In this document: piece after piece, positions 33,472-44,993 of the stretch | How the letters are laid out: every line of letters begins with the position of its first letter | How positions within the stretch are numbered: the stretch's first letter is position 1 | Source of the DNA: Tolypeutes matacus | Lineage: Eukaryota > Chordata > Mammalia > Cingulata > Chlamyphoridae | Direction of reading: 5' to 3' | Assembly (NCBI GenBank): GCA_026826555.1 | Contig: JAKSZT010054324.1 | Location: 1,715,143 to 1,779,142, forward strand | DNA: 64,000 nt | The notes under the pieces: generated by a model | Databases searched by the model: none | Told to the model about the DNA's origin: nothing | The model's input: only the letters and a program-made list of their open reading frames with translations | Translations under genes and position numbers: made by a program

Positions 33472-33580
33472 CTTATTATTTATCTCTAAATACTAGAGGG
33501 TATATCCCTAGACCTAGACAAGTGCTGGTTCTATAAGTGATCAATAAATATTTATTGATCAGCTCAACTGATTAGAAAGT
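33472..33580 (+). mobile_element. L2 LINE, 3' end of the interrupted copy
   Basis: Resumes the L2 3' end: 'tctctaaatactagagggta', 'cctagacaagtgctggttct', 'gatcaataaatatttattga', corresponding to the L2 'cctagcacagtgcctggca...caataaatattt' end. Confidence 0.7.
33538..33561. repeat. Perfect 24-bp palindrome
   Basis: 12-base arms, no spacer, centred between 33549 and 33550. It begins tgatcaataaat and its second half is the exact reverse complement. It derives from the L2 3' end. Confidence 0.95.
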
Positions 33581-34340
33581 TTGTTTGTTATTATATAGAG
33601 TATGGCTCTTGGGGTGAAAGTTCCATAATTTTGATTGAGCATGCAAGGCCTAGCTGAAGTGTGTTTGCGCAAATCATTTAACACCCACCCACCCCACCCC
33701 TATTTTCATGATCTATTGAATAAGACCTTTTGACTATGCAATCTCCAAGGTTTTTTGAAACTCTGAAATTCAGGCATTTCAAAAAGCATTTCCACTTCTA
33801 AGTGCTACTCTGTTATTTGTGAAAAACATTCCCCATAAATTAAATTTTCCCCAACAGATGTGTTTGATGATGTTTTCTTTGGATAAGTGGAAACAATTCC
33901 ATTGCATCCTAAAATTACTTACCCTGACTGACTAGTTTTTTCAGACATTTGAGGCCAGAAAAGCCTTTATTTGAGTAAAATTTTAACTAGAAGCCCAACA
34001 AAGGTGTCAGATAAAGCAGAATTTCTTTGGCTGAATCTGGTGTGAGGCATATGTGTAGGTGGGGGGCGGTACAAAGCGTTACCCAGTAATGCTTATCTTA
34101 TCCTAGTCTGTGGGATCTTGGCAGAGCTTCCAAAGGCTCCACTGAACATATTTTTGCAAACTCTGATCCAGGTTCTAGGGGTCCGATATAATAAGAATTT
34201 AAACTTCAGAAAATTGTTGAATTTTCTTTGTTTCCTGAACCAAACATTTTTGTTGAACAATAATATGAAGTAAACAGAGAAAGAAAAGCATAGCTTGGTG
34301 GAATGAGATAATGTTGAAAACAACATAAGAAAATGTTTTT
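33581..34340. other. Unassigned DNA, no gene seen
   Basis: No repeat is recognised; a 77-codon minus-strand frame at 34093-34326 has no motif. Confidence 0.4.
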
Positions 34341-34344
34341 AAAG

Positions 34345-34875
34345 AATATTAAAGAAAAAACTACGCCAGGCAATGTTAAGCAGGCGAGGATGACTTTATT
34401 TGGGACTGTTTTAGCAGGGGAGAGAGAGTAAAACTCAACTCAGTCAAAACAAAAGACACCATGCTTTTTAAGGGCTGAGAGTGGATTAGAAGGAAAGTCC
34501 TGGAAGATAGTAAGTGGGGCTGATCACTGGGGTGGGTGAGGGATATAGTGAGGTTTAATTTAGGACCACTTGGTTCTGTATGTTTTCCTTTGCTTAATTA
34601 GGCTGCTTGGAGCCTGTAAAGGCTGGGAGAGAGGAGGAAGGAGTCAAAAAACTACTGGGTTACCCATCTTTCAAGCGCTGGTCTAACTGGAGTGAGAGGG
34701 AAAAGGGAAGGGAGGTCAAGGTGAGGTTGATATTTACCATAGAGTCTGAAGTTCCAAGGTAGTCAGTAGAAGGGCAGGACCATGGGAGGAATAAAGCTGA
34801 CAGCTTGGTCAAGCCAAGAAAAACAGTCTTGGTCAGGAAAGTGTGACAACTTTGAGCATAGTTGATATAGTTGAT
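34345..34875 (-). mobile_element. ERV1-like LTR, antisense
   Basis: On the minus strand a C/T-rich U3-like part is followed by 'cccttaaaaagcatgg' (weak TATA) and then AATAAA (tttatt on + at 34395-34400). The end 'gcctgcttaaca' or, slightly further, 'cgtagttttttctttaat' follows. This layout (poly(A) signal close to the 3' end, C-rich U3) is typical of gamma-type ERV LTRs. Both ends are uncertain and no duplication is proven. A 77-codon minus frame lies within it. Confidence 0.6.
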
Positions 34876-34999
34876 GATTGCAAGAAAATCCAAATTTCAA
34901 AAATTAAACTCATGGAAAAGGAAAGGAAATGAGAAGGGAATATAAAAGAACATATTCCTAGAAAAACAGAAGTAGCAGAAGTTTTTGCATTAAACAGTA

Positions 35000-35165
35000 A
35001 AGATTTGAATCCTTGCTTAAATCTAATCTGCTATGTGACCTTGGCCAAGTTCTTTAAACTTTCTAATCTTTAATTGACTTATCTGAAAATGAGCTTTTGT
35101 GAGGTTATGAAAATAAAACACTTGCCATTGTGTTTGGTGCTCAATAAGAGCTTAATTACTGGTAT
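35000..35165 (+). mobile_element. MIR SINE
   Basis: Sense MIR: 'taatctgctatgtgaccttg', 'gccaagttctttaaactttc', 'aattgacttatctgaaaatg', 'gtgaggttatgaaaataaaa', 'gtttggtgctcaataagagc'. Confidence 0.9.
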
Positions 35166-35284
35166 CTGAAAAGTAAATGTTTGTTTTGTTATTCCTGGTT
35201 CAGTATCATTCTACATCAGGCCAACTCTCCCACAACTGTAGATGTATAAAATAAATGGTAATGGTGATGTTGTATACATTTGAT

Positions 35285-35925
35285 TTTTTAAAATTATGGC
35301 ATAATAGAAAGAACATTCATGTCATATATAAAAAAAATCTATTCTGGGAAGATTAAAAACCTAAATGTAAAAGGCAAAACCATAAAGCTTTTAGAAGATA
35401 AAAAGGAAGAATATATTAATGTCCTTGGTAGGGGAGGATTTCTTAAACAAAACACAAAAAGCAGTACCATAAAGAAAATGATTAATAACTTCAACTACAT
35501 TAAAATTACAATCATAAATTTGCCTTCTTCAAAAGACTACATTTTTTAAAAACCCTGAATAACCATAGATTAGAAGAAACTATTTGCAACACATGTAGCA
35601 GATAAAGGACTTGTACCCTGATTATATATGGAAATAAAAGAAAACTCCTACTAAGTCAGATAACCCAATACAAAAATAGATAAAAGACCTAAAAGAGGCA
35701 TTCACAAAAGAGGAATTCAATGACCAACAAACGTATAGAAAGTTGCTAAACTTTAGTAGTCAGGGAAATGTAAAATTATGCCATTTTTCATAAATTAAAA
35801 TGTATTCATGAGGATATAGAGCTTCAAGAATTCCCACATGCAGCTGGTGGGATTGTAAATTGGTACAACCTTTTCGGTAAACAATAAACTACAATCTAGT
35901 AATGCTGAAAATTCTCTTTGATTTA
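35285..35925 (+). mobile_element. L1M ORF2 3' fragment
   Basis: Sense L1 order: 'aaaccataaagcttttagaa', 'gaggatttcttaaacaaaac', 'aaagactacatttttta', 'aaagacctaaaagaggcatt', 'acatgcagctggtgggattg', 'taaattggtacaaccttttc'. The 76-codon frame at 35319-35549 is a surviving piece of this relic. Confidence 0.85.
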
Positions 35926-36280
35926 TCAAGTGGAGAATCCACTCAAAAGCAAGGCCACATGAGACCTGGCTGAGGGGCAGGCAGAGTAAAGGGGAGCAGC
36001 AGCGAAGGCTGCGGTGAGTTGATTACTGGCTGGGGTTGTGAATATGCCAAGGAAGTGGGTGCTCTGAGGGCTCTGGGCACACACCTGGAGCGCAGCACCA
36101 TTGGATGACCCAATCCAGGTACCTTTACAGACCTTGCAGTAAGGGCAAGAAGTCATAGGCAGCAGAAACAGAGGAGACACCCCCTTTCTCCTTCATTGTC
36201 CCTCCCGCACCCTCTAACGACAACACTTAATATCATGCTTGCAGCAAAGAAAAATTACTTAAAGCTCCATTACTGCATAT
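35926..36280 (+). mobile_element. GC-richer segment within the L1 3' region
   Basis: Sits between the recognisable ORF2 end and the recognisable L1 3' terminus, so it is probably L1M 3' UTR. It includes 'gcagtaagggcaagaagtca' and 'ccctttctccttcattgtcc'. An inserted element cannot be ruled out. The minus 84-codon frame (35926-36180) is non-coding by context. Confidence 0.45.
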
Positions 36281-36471
36281 AATGGATACCGTGTGTTTAT
36301 AGGTAAAAGGCAAGAAATTGATAAATGGCACAGAAGGGTTAGAGAGAGGTGTCTTGAATACCAGTACAGTTATAATACTTCTATAGTAGTTACACAAGTG
36401 TTTGCATTACAACTATTGCTAAATTGCTCAAGTTTTATGCACGTTTCCATAAAGGGAAAAAAAAAAAAAAA
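36281..36471 (+). mobile_element. L1M 3' terminus with A-run tail
   Basis: 'tatagtagttacacaagtgt', 'ttgctaaattgctcaagttt', 'atgcacgtttccataaagg' then an A run ending at 36471 match the last ~150 bases of L1M 3' UTRs. Confidence 0.65.
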
Positions 36472-36769
36472 AGATAAGATGGTGCAAAATGTGGTTTGAA
36501 GGACATGCAAACATGTATAATCAAATATAAGGATTTATTAATTTGAAAATAATTTGGAAAAGCCCAGTTTTTGAGAAGACCAAGTATTTATTTTTAAAAT
36601 GATATATTACCCAAAAATGACAAGAGCTTTAAATTGTCTGATGTTCTATTTCTATTAATTGGGGTATAGCACATATGCACTAATTTATTCAAAAAGTAAA
36701 TGTTTCAAAGAAAGTATATGTTAGTAGGGGATTGAAATTATTATAAAAGCCTGCTCTTATTGTCTTAAG

Positions 36770-36915
36770 CATATATTTTTCAAGCTGAAAGTGACCTAGC
36801 AATTGTCTAATCCAAAGTTTAATTTGTAAATATGGAAATTTTAATGTCCAAAAATTGCTAAGGTTTACAGATACTGAGCTCCAGGATCAGAATTGGAATG
36901 CAAGTCTCTTGACAT
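36770..36915 (-). mobile_element. Possible MIR-like fragment
   Basis: 'gtctaatccaaagtttaatt', 'gtccaaaaattgctaaggtt' and 'ggatcagaattggaatgcaa' recall old mammalian SINEs in antisense. Weak. Confidence 0.35.
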
Positions 36916-38125
36916 AGGGTCGTGCTCATGCTTAAGCGCCACACTGGGGATCTTAACAAATCTCCTAAGGTTGAATACATTCTACAAGCATGAATGAAAC
37001 CAGCAACTTGGTCTACTTCCTTTTTTAACTCATTTGATTTTTCCTCTTTTGAGTGGGTTTGATGCTGAGATTTATAACAGCTTGGTCGCCACTGGCAATG
37101 TGAGAGGAAGATGACCCTGCCAAAATGGAATAAAAAACGAAAAGTGTGATAGGATATGATGAAGTGAAATAAAATCCCTGCTCAATGCCCAAATAAAACT
37201 GTCAGTGTTTGGGTGCTGCAGCCTATTGGGCTATGCTTAGACAGCAACCAACAAGATCAGTGCAGGGTTGAGTGAGCATCTGTTATTTAAGTTCCCCAAA
37301 TCATACATGTCTATGAGTTGATGTAAAGAATGAATGGCAACACCCTGTGTAGCTCTCTATGATATTTAGTCTTGGTTAAAATGCAGTTCAAAGCAAATAT
37401 TTGAAGTAAAGCTCGAGCCTGTCTTATATTTATTTACATATTTAAATAATAAGTTCTGAACCAATATGACGGTAGGATTTATTAATTAGTTAGTTAACAA
37501 AATGCATTCACAAACAATAATCACTATACTACCATTGCAAATGTAATATTTGGGCACTGTTTTCTTACTTAAAATCAGAAACCCTGAGTCTTCTAAGTTT
37601 TGACGCATTTAAGAGTTGAAATAGCTCTGACATCCCCCATTACCTGTGGAATGTAAAATGCAGCCATTCAGAAGCTAGATGACAGTGATAAAGTGCAAAC
37701 TAATGGTGTTCACTCTCTGTACTAACCCTGATGTACCTGGCCTTTTCAAAACAGGGAGGCTAATGTCTAACAAGTCATGTAAAAGTCAGAGTGAATGAAC
37801 CTTAAAGTAAATGCAACATAACACCCTTTGCATTTTAGTTTTCCTTGAAATATCATCTCTTTAAGTTCACTGTCAAGGCCAAAAGGCAACAATTCTGGGT
37901 GAATTTTGAAATGTGTGTTAACCAGAAAACAATCCAGTAAAAAAGTAGTTTGTATCATTTGCTGTCACCAGATAGTTTTAGCCCTCAGTTGTTGCTTTGG
38001 TATTTGAGGTGTTAGCATTGGTTTCAAGATACTTTCTCTGAAACTGGAATAAATTATTTTTAATTCAAAGCTAGAGCTGTGGTTTATGAAAATATAAATT
38101 AGTTTCATCTTAGAAGGTAGTGGAA
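36916..38125. other. Repeat-poor, no gene seen
   Basis: About 1.2 kb with no named repeat and no supported coding frame. Confidence 0.4.
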
Positions 38126-38129
38126 ATGG

Positions 38130-38300
38130 TAGACTTCTTTATTGAATACCTACCATGTACAGATATTTTTATATATTTATATAATTTAGTGAGTATATAC
38201 AACCTTGTATAGTTGATATATACCTATTTTTTTCCTGGTTTACCAATGTGGCAATGAAATTCAGAGAAGTAAAAGATTCGCTCAAGTCATAAATTCAGCG
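38130..38300 (-). mobile_element. MIR SINE, degraded
   Basis: Antisense MIR: 'tattgaatacctaccatgta', 'accaatgtggcaatgaaatt', 'cagagaagtaaaagattcgc', 'tcaagtcataaattcagcgg'. Confidence 0.65.
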
Positions 38301-39198
38301 GTGGTCATAACAAATTTCCCTTTTCTGATTAATTTTTTTTTTTTTACTATATAACATACCACCCAGTGAAAATGAGATTTTCTTTTAGTGTCTATATTTA
38401 CAGCAGTCAAAAATGCATAGTATGTTTGGTTGTTTAGTTTGAATATATATATCCTTCTCTAATGGAATATTGGGTCTATTTCATACTTCTAATGCTGTAA
38501 TCGAGGTAGGGGAGAAAAGAGATTGCTGGAAGTGATGGGCTAGAGAAGAAAGGGTGATTGAAAAGATGAAAAGATGGGATATAAACTTAGTAAACCAGGA
38601 CTTAGGGGATCTGAAATCCAAGGCCCATCAGCCAGAGAAAAGAGAATTAGGAGAGAAAGATCAGGACTTCAGAGAGGAAATGAAATCCTTCCTCAGTTCT
38701 GACTTAATCAGTCCAGGGGTTTTATATTTGTGATTTGTGTCTTTATGCTTCCTTCTTTAGAGACCTCTTAAATATTTAAATGCCTTGCACATTCTCTTTA
38801 AACAGAAACTTGAATGGAGCAAAGGCTAGTGCTTGAGATTTCAATAATTGTAAGTTATGGTTTGTGACGCACATTCTTAAGACAAGGTTTTAAAAGGCCT
38901 ATTGCCCTGGCGGTGGGGTGGAGTAGGATATTGGTTTTTCTCTCAGAAACCTGGTACTTCAAGAGGTGGGATCTTTAATTGGATAAAATGCTGGGTTTTC
39001 AGATAATCTTGTGCTTTGTGATCCTTTGAAAGGGACCACAGTAAAATATCTTAGCCACAAACTTAACATTATGGCTGCTAATAATTAAAATTTATATTTT
39101 AGACCCATATTCAATGAACCCAACTGTGTACATTCCTCACAGCACCCACCAAATGATTAGCAAATAAGTGCTGAAGACCCCATGTGTTAACACATGAT
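38301..39198. other. Unassigned DNA, no gene seen
   Basis: A T run lies at about 38333-38345; otherwise nothing nameable. Confidence 0.4.
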
Positions 39199-39437
39199 GT
39201 TGATTGAATTGTATACTCTAGTTTAGACATGTTCTTGGTCTTGATTGTATTCTGGTGGCTTTGGACCCATTGTAAATAAGATCTCTTCAAGGTGTTACTT
39301 CAGTTATGACTAAATCAAGTTGGGCTTTGTTCCAGATTACTGGAGTTCTTAATAAGCAGAGTGAAAGTCAGAAGGAAAGAGCCAGAAGCCAGAATCAAGG
39401 GAACTCGGAAAAGAAAGAAGGTGACACTGACAATTCC
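39199..39437 (+). mobile_element. LTR family B, 5' part
   Basis: 'gacatgttcttggtcttgat', 'ggacccattgtaaataagat', 'aggtgttacttcagttatga', 'gattactggagttcttaata', 'gcagagtgaaagtcagaagg' parallel the family B LTR at 32997. The 3' half is missing and replaced by a MER5 piece. Confidence 0.7.
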
Positions 39438-39503
39438 CCTATACACAAAGAAGAACTATCTGGCCCAAAATGTCAATAGTGCTGAGGCTGAGAAACCTGG
39501 TCT
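39438..39503 (+). mobile_element. MER5-like hAT fragment, 3' third
   Basis: 'aactatctggcccaaaatgt', 'caatagtgctgaggctgaga', 'aacctgg' match the 3' third of the MER5A-like element at 29762. The 5' part is absent. Confidence 0.8.
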
Positions 39504-40915
39504 AGAGGATGGTTAAAAAATTTGCTCCTGAGATGCACACTAATGCACAAATGCAGAGTTAAATTAGATTGTCAGGTAGGATGCGAAAGGCCTTGTTCTC
39601 ATACAAAAGCCTGTCGCTGAATTGCCTAGAGGACAGTTTGACTTAAATAAGAAGGATGAAACTTGAAGCTCCTAGCCCTGATTAGTAAGGGGTTCAACTA
39701 ATTAAACATACAGACCAAATTGGGAATAAGAACTAAGAATTTCATTGGTTTAATCTACAAGCATATATCAATAGTGACCAACTCATGATCCATGGATGAA
39801 ATTTACCTCACACAGATTCAGAATATAACCTTCAATTTAATTGCAGGAGAATTTAGAAAGCTTTCTACAGTTTACAACTTCTCTAATATGGGAAAATGTA
39901 TAATTATTTCCCCACTGGAATTATTTTGTTTAATAAAGTGGGTAGTCTGAGTTGTATGAATATATCCTTTCCCCCTGGGACTTAATAAAGTAAAACAGAA
40001 TGAATGAGATTTTGTGACCTGCTAAATGGCACTCCCTTTGGATTTGGTGATATTTTATTTCACAGTGCTTGGATATTTTACAATAAGTATTTATCATTTT
40101 TAAAATATACATTTTTAAAAATGTATATACTTTTGTTGTCAAATAATGTAATTTTAAACACCTTTATTTCTCTAAACTGGTTATTGTGCAAAAACAAAAT
40201 GCTTATTAAGAGTATAAATTGCTATAATTCATGTGAATCGGTGTTTCTCTCTTAAGTGTAGCATATGAGGATAGGACATTCCAGACCTGGATAACAAACT
40301 TATACAGTTTAATAATGGAAATTAACTAGTGTTTTCTGGAAAGCCTCAATATCTCCATAACTTTTTTATTTTCTTAAATGTTTCTGAGCCCTTGGTTAAT
40401 ATTATTTTTCTTTAGAATTACAGATACCTAGTATGGAGGAAGTTTCTGATTATTCCGTGCAACATAAATACAAGTTCCAGGTACTTTTGTCTAGGTGGGT
40501 GGGTATTTCATTGTATCGTTAAGTTTTGGTTTTGTTTCAAATGAAAAGAAGAAAAATATGTAGTTGCCATTAAAAAATTGCACCGGGAAAATAAATACAG
40601 AGAATTAATAAGAAGTGCCTGTAAAATAGCAGTTGGAGTGATCTGAGTGATTCACCAGCCCCAGTCTAGTGCATTTTCTTCTGTGTTGACAGAAATTGAC
40701 ACAGTATTAGTGAAAGGATCATACAGTTACATTCCAAGTTGTTGATATCTTTTTCAAGAAATAAAAACAAACTTGTTCTCTCTTACTTCAGTTAATGATT
40801 TTCAATTTGATGTATAGGTTTCCAAAAACATACAAGTCTACAGAGAATCTGTATCTACAGGTTATTTTCTAAACTGAAATGTAGGATCTTTAGTTCAGGT
40901 TCTTTCCTCTTAGGT
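39504..40915. other. Unassigned DNA with one perfect palindrome
   Basis: No gene or named repeat. See the palindrome at 40105-40128. An 83-codon frame at 40004-40255 spans it and is AT-rich chance. Confidence 0.4.
40105..40128. repeat. Perfect 24-bp palindrome
   Basis: 12-base arms without spacer, beginning atatacattttt; the second half is its exact reverse complement. Confidence 0.95.
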
Positions 40916-40917
40916 AT

Positions 40918-41165
40918 TTTATATTGAACTCTTACTCTGTGCTAAGTGCTCCACATCCATTATTTCATTTAATCCTTTAGACATATTAACACCTGTCACA
41001 TATATTACTGTTATTATTGCAATATAATAGATGAGGAAACCAGGGAACAGAAAAGTTGTTACTTGCTCAATACCAAACAGCTACTATGTGACAGAGTTAA
41101 AAGTTGAACCCAGGTCTACCTCTGCCTCTACTATTTGAGTCCTCAAGGTTTATACTCTACTACCT
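40918..41165 (-). mobile_element. MIR SINE, nearly full length
   Basis: Strong antisense MIR: 'cttactctgtgctaagtgct', 'ttatttcatttaatccttta', 'atagatgaggaaaccaggga', 'actatgtgacagagttaaaa', 'gttgaacccaggtctacctc'. Confidence 0.93.
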
Positions 41166-42009
41166 CACAATGAAGAGACATGGCATAAAATTCAGTAAAA
41201 GAAAATAACCTGGGTGATATCTGGGAGTTAATTAATAGGTTGGAGTACAAAATAGTTATCTCTATTAATTGGCAATATCAGAGAAATTATAAAGATTGCT
41301 GTGGGAATTCACAGGAAAAGATGTCTATATACTCTCATAAAGCTCAGTAATTTTGAGAGATGCAAGCTATGTCAAATTAATAAGCATGCTAGACCATGTT
41401 AGAACAGCTTTTACCAATATAGATATAGGATGGGCTAGAAGCAGGGATTATGTATCTAAATTTTTAGAGAAATACATGGAATCTAATCATTGAAAGACCA
41501 TAACATCAGTTAGCCTTCTAACTTGCTTCTGCTTTGGCCATCTGGGACATCAGCTTCTACTTCAATCTTGGATTCCAGCAGAGAAAGTATATGCCACTTC
41601 CAGGCACTTGCCTCTTCCCCCATCCTTGACTCTGCTTCATACCCCCAGAGAACAAGAATCAGACGTTGATCTCTTGTCTGCAAACATCCCTATGGAACGT
41701 TTGATTATAGATGCCTTTCTGTTGTTTTCTCAGTATTTATTAATAGTGACTAGCAACTTAAGAGTCACCTAACTTCCTTTATATCTCTCATACATTTTCA
41801 AATATCAGGGCAACAATAATATTTTCCCCTATCAAAGATGTTATAAGCACATGCCAGTTCCAGACATGCCAACAAAGCATCGTTTAGAGCATTAGCACAG
41901 GCAAACATTTTAATTTTTAAATATTTATAAGGTCTCAAGTGCTTAGATTTGGGTTGATCATAATTACTGGTTCATGACAAAGTCCCAGCTCTGTTCCACT
42001 TACAGCCTT
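41166..42009. other. Unassigned DNA, no gene seen
   Basis: No nameable repeat or supported coding frame. Confidence 0.4.
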
Positions 42010-43265
42010 TCTTTACTGATTTGTCTATTTACTTTGATGTAATACTCATTTATGGATATACCACCCAAAATGAAGCCCAGAATCTTGACAGTAACTCATT
42101 TCTGACTCTGTGTTCTTCCCCTTTCTATTCCCTGCTTCCTCCAATCCAGCCATCCAAAGAAACCATCAATTGGAATTGCGTTCATCAGTCTCTTGCTTTC
42201 CTTTTTATATGGTTTTTAACTGTTACATATATCCACAAAGACTATATTATTTTTGTTTTTAAGTTTAATAAAGAGGATATTGTGCTATCTGTTAGAATTC
42301 AGGATAATTTTTCACTAAATGTTATGCTAAGTGTTGTTCCATATTCCATGATATAAGTCTACACTTTACTCATCTACTCTATTTGTGATGAGCATTTGGG
42401 TTGTTCCCAGATGTTTACTATTATGAACAGAGTTGCTGTGAACATTTTGTACATTTGTTCTGATATGTATATGCAGAAAAGTTTCTCTTGGGTTTATGTG
42501 AAGAAGTAGAATTCCTGGGTCATAGGGTATGTAAATGTCAAGACTTACAAGATAATCCTGAAATGGTTTTGATATTTCACACTCCCAACAGCAATGTATG
42601 AGAAATCCCACAAATGCAATATTACTTCCAATACTGGGCACGGTCAAGCTTTTTAAGTTTTTGTCAATCTAATGAAAGTACCACAGTATCTCATAGTGTC
42701 TTGCTTTACATATTCCTGACCATGGATGAGTTCAAACTTCTCCTAATATATTTACTAGTCATAGATATTTCCTCTGCCATGACAACCTCATTCATGTGTT
42801 TTGCCTCCTTTGTTTCTTCCTTTGGGTCATTGGTACTTTACCTAAAAATTTTAAGGAGTTCTTTGATAGTCTTGATATAATTCCTTTTTTGGTTATGTTT
42901 ATTGCTCATATCCTCTCCGCATTGATAGTTTGTGTTTTCAAGAAGGATGATTTTTTGATAATTTTAATATTGTATAAAATATGTTCACCAATATGATAAA
43001 CTAAGATGTTTATGGTTTTGTTTTTAACATTCAAGTCCTTAATCTATCCAGTGATGATTTTATTCTAGTGGATAGCCGGTTTTCCAGTTCTATTTGCTGA
43101 AAGCTTCCACTTTTCCTCACAGATAAGTCCACGTCTGATGTACTTAAAGTTATGCATATGTGAATTGAGTTTTTCATTTTCAGTTCTATTCCACTGGTCA
43201 ATTTTTCTATTCCTGTGCCTGTTATATACCAAATTTATATGATAATTTCATAATAAAGTCCTAAT
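42010..43265 (-). mobile_element. L1M 3' half, antisense
   Basis: Antisense L1M in order: 'gagcatttgggttgttccca', 'gaacagagttgctgtgaaca', 'gtagaattcctgggtcatag', 'tcccaacagcaatgtatgag', 'ttttaaggagttctttgata', 'aatctatccagtgatgattt', 'tattccactggtcaattttt'. Frames at 42021-42356, 42366-42647 and 42614-42996 are in this relic, mostly read on the wrong strand for L1. Confidence 0.88.
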
Positions 43266-43279
43266 AACTGTTTTGAATA

Positions 43280-44335
43280 CATTTACAATACATTGTTTAT
43301 TTACACAATGAAATGTGGGACAACAGTCAAAATGAATAAATTACAACTACATGTAATAATATTTATGAATCTTAGTGACACATTACTAAGTGAAAAAAAA
43401 AGTCCTAAAGCATGATATACTTTTCAATAATAGTAAAAACAGCTAAATCAAATGCTTTTTTGACAGCTTACCAGATACATATAATAGTTCAAAGAAAACA
43501 TTTAAACAGGAAATGTAATTAAAGCAATTTTCATACTGTAACAGTAGGTAAATTTCCTGAAACAGTTCTCACTTAGGTTTATGATTAGAAAATCCACACA
43601 TGTAATCCACAACATTAGCAGATTAAAAGGGAAAATGATTATTTCTAATAGGTGCAGAAAAGCATTTGATAACATTCAACATAAATTCATGATTAAAAAA
43701 TACACTTAGTAATTCAGCAATAGATGGGGTTATCTTTAATCTGATAAAAAGTATCTTTTAATGTAAAAGATTGCTTGCTATCACCCCTTTATTTACTTTT
43801 ATTCGACATTGTAACCAGTATTATATGATGAATAATTAGAGGTATGGGGATTAGAAAGGAGGGAATAAAACTATATTTCTTTACAGACAATATTATCACT
43901 TACATAGAAAATTAAATTTACAAATTACTATGAAGTAGGAAAATTCTGTCAGGGTAGCTGAATAATAGTTAGTATACAATGCCAATTGCATTTCCATACG
44001 CCATCAACAAATAACTGGGATGTGTGATTAAAGATAAAATATATATTACTAGACTATTGGGAAAGATCAACTACCTTAGAAATAATTTTACTATAGCCAA
44101 GCAGGGCCTTTACTAGGAAAAATATAAAACTTTGTTAAGAGACATAAAAGAAGAACCTATATAAATGGAAAGATACACCATATTCATTGATAGGAAGACC
44201 AATTGATCTATAGATTCAATGCAACTTCATTAAATTCCCAGGTGTTTTTCAAAGAACTCGATTCATTTATTCTGACATTTAGATAGAAAAGTCATATGCC
44301 AAGAATAGCCAGGGTAGTCAAATTCCACCAGGGAT
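43280..44335 (+). mobile_element. L1 ORF2 fragments, sense
   Basis: First a 3'-end piece ('gaaatgtgggacaacagtca', 'gaatcttagtgacacattac', 43280-43500), then an RT-region piece: 'gtgcagaaaagcatttgata' near 43652, 'caacataaattcatgattaa', 'aaactatatttctttacaga', 'attgataggaagaccaattg', 'agaatagccagggtagtcaa'. The order (3' piece before RT piece) shows rearrangement or two copies. It lies head-to-head with the antisense L1 at 42010. Confidence 0.8.
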
Positions 44336-44993
44336 ATTAAATCCTTTGTCAGACAAAGATTTTGATGGGATGGTTAAAGGCCAGATCCCAGTTTGTGTCA
44401 AGCCCTGTGAGTTCAAAGACAGTGGAGATGGATGTTCTGAGCCTCAAGCATCAGAAATCCTTACAAAAGAGCTCTCAGATGAAGGTTTTACCTTCAGTCC
44501 CCAGGGTGAAGCAATTTTAGGAGGAGTCACTCCAGTTATAATTCACCATCCCTGTGGATCTGGAAGGGGAGAAATAGGGCAGGGATCTCATGGGCCTAGT
44601 TAATCTTTACCTCTTTTTCTCAGCTCTTTGTCCCTGCAGGATTCTTTTTATTTTAGTCTTGAAGTCACCTAAACCAGCACATTTGTCACCAGAGGAAGGG
44701 TCAGCCATTGATTGTCCCAGGACACATGATGAGGATAAGCACCAGCAGAATTTCAAGAGTCCTTTTCTTATTTTAATTTTCTACAGCTGCCCAAGCTGCC
44801 TCTTTCCCCAGCATTTGAAAAGCAAATAGGTGAAGGCCAATGGACATTTCAGAGATTCCTAATGCAAGAAGAATCAACATTTTCCACTATGACCCCAATG
44901 GTAAATGATAGAGTGCAGTATACAAAATTAAGGGGACATTCCAGGGTAAGCACAATTCCCAATAAATTGGGCTGTAACTTTACAACTTCCACT
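44336..44993. other. Unclassified sequence with an 85-codon open frame
   Basis: Base composition is more balanced than its L1 neighbour. The + strand frame 44346-44603 (85 codons) is unusually low in simple-sequence residues and is overlapped by a second frame (44590-44829). I recognise no domain. No splice sites, promoter or poly(A) signal clearly frame it. It could be an old retroelement interior, a pseudogene piece, or chance. Confidence 0.3.

Noticed and set aside
42021..42356. 111-codon frame as a membrane protein
   Set aside because: It is the antisense translation of an L1M; the hydrophobic look comes from T-rich antisense LINE sequence.
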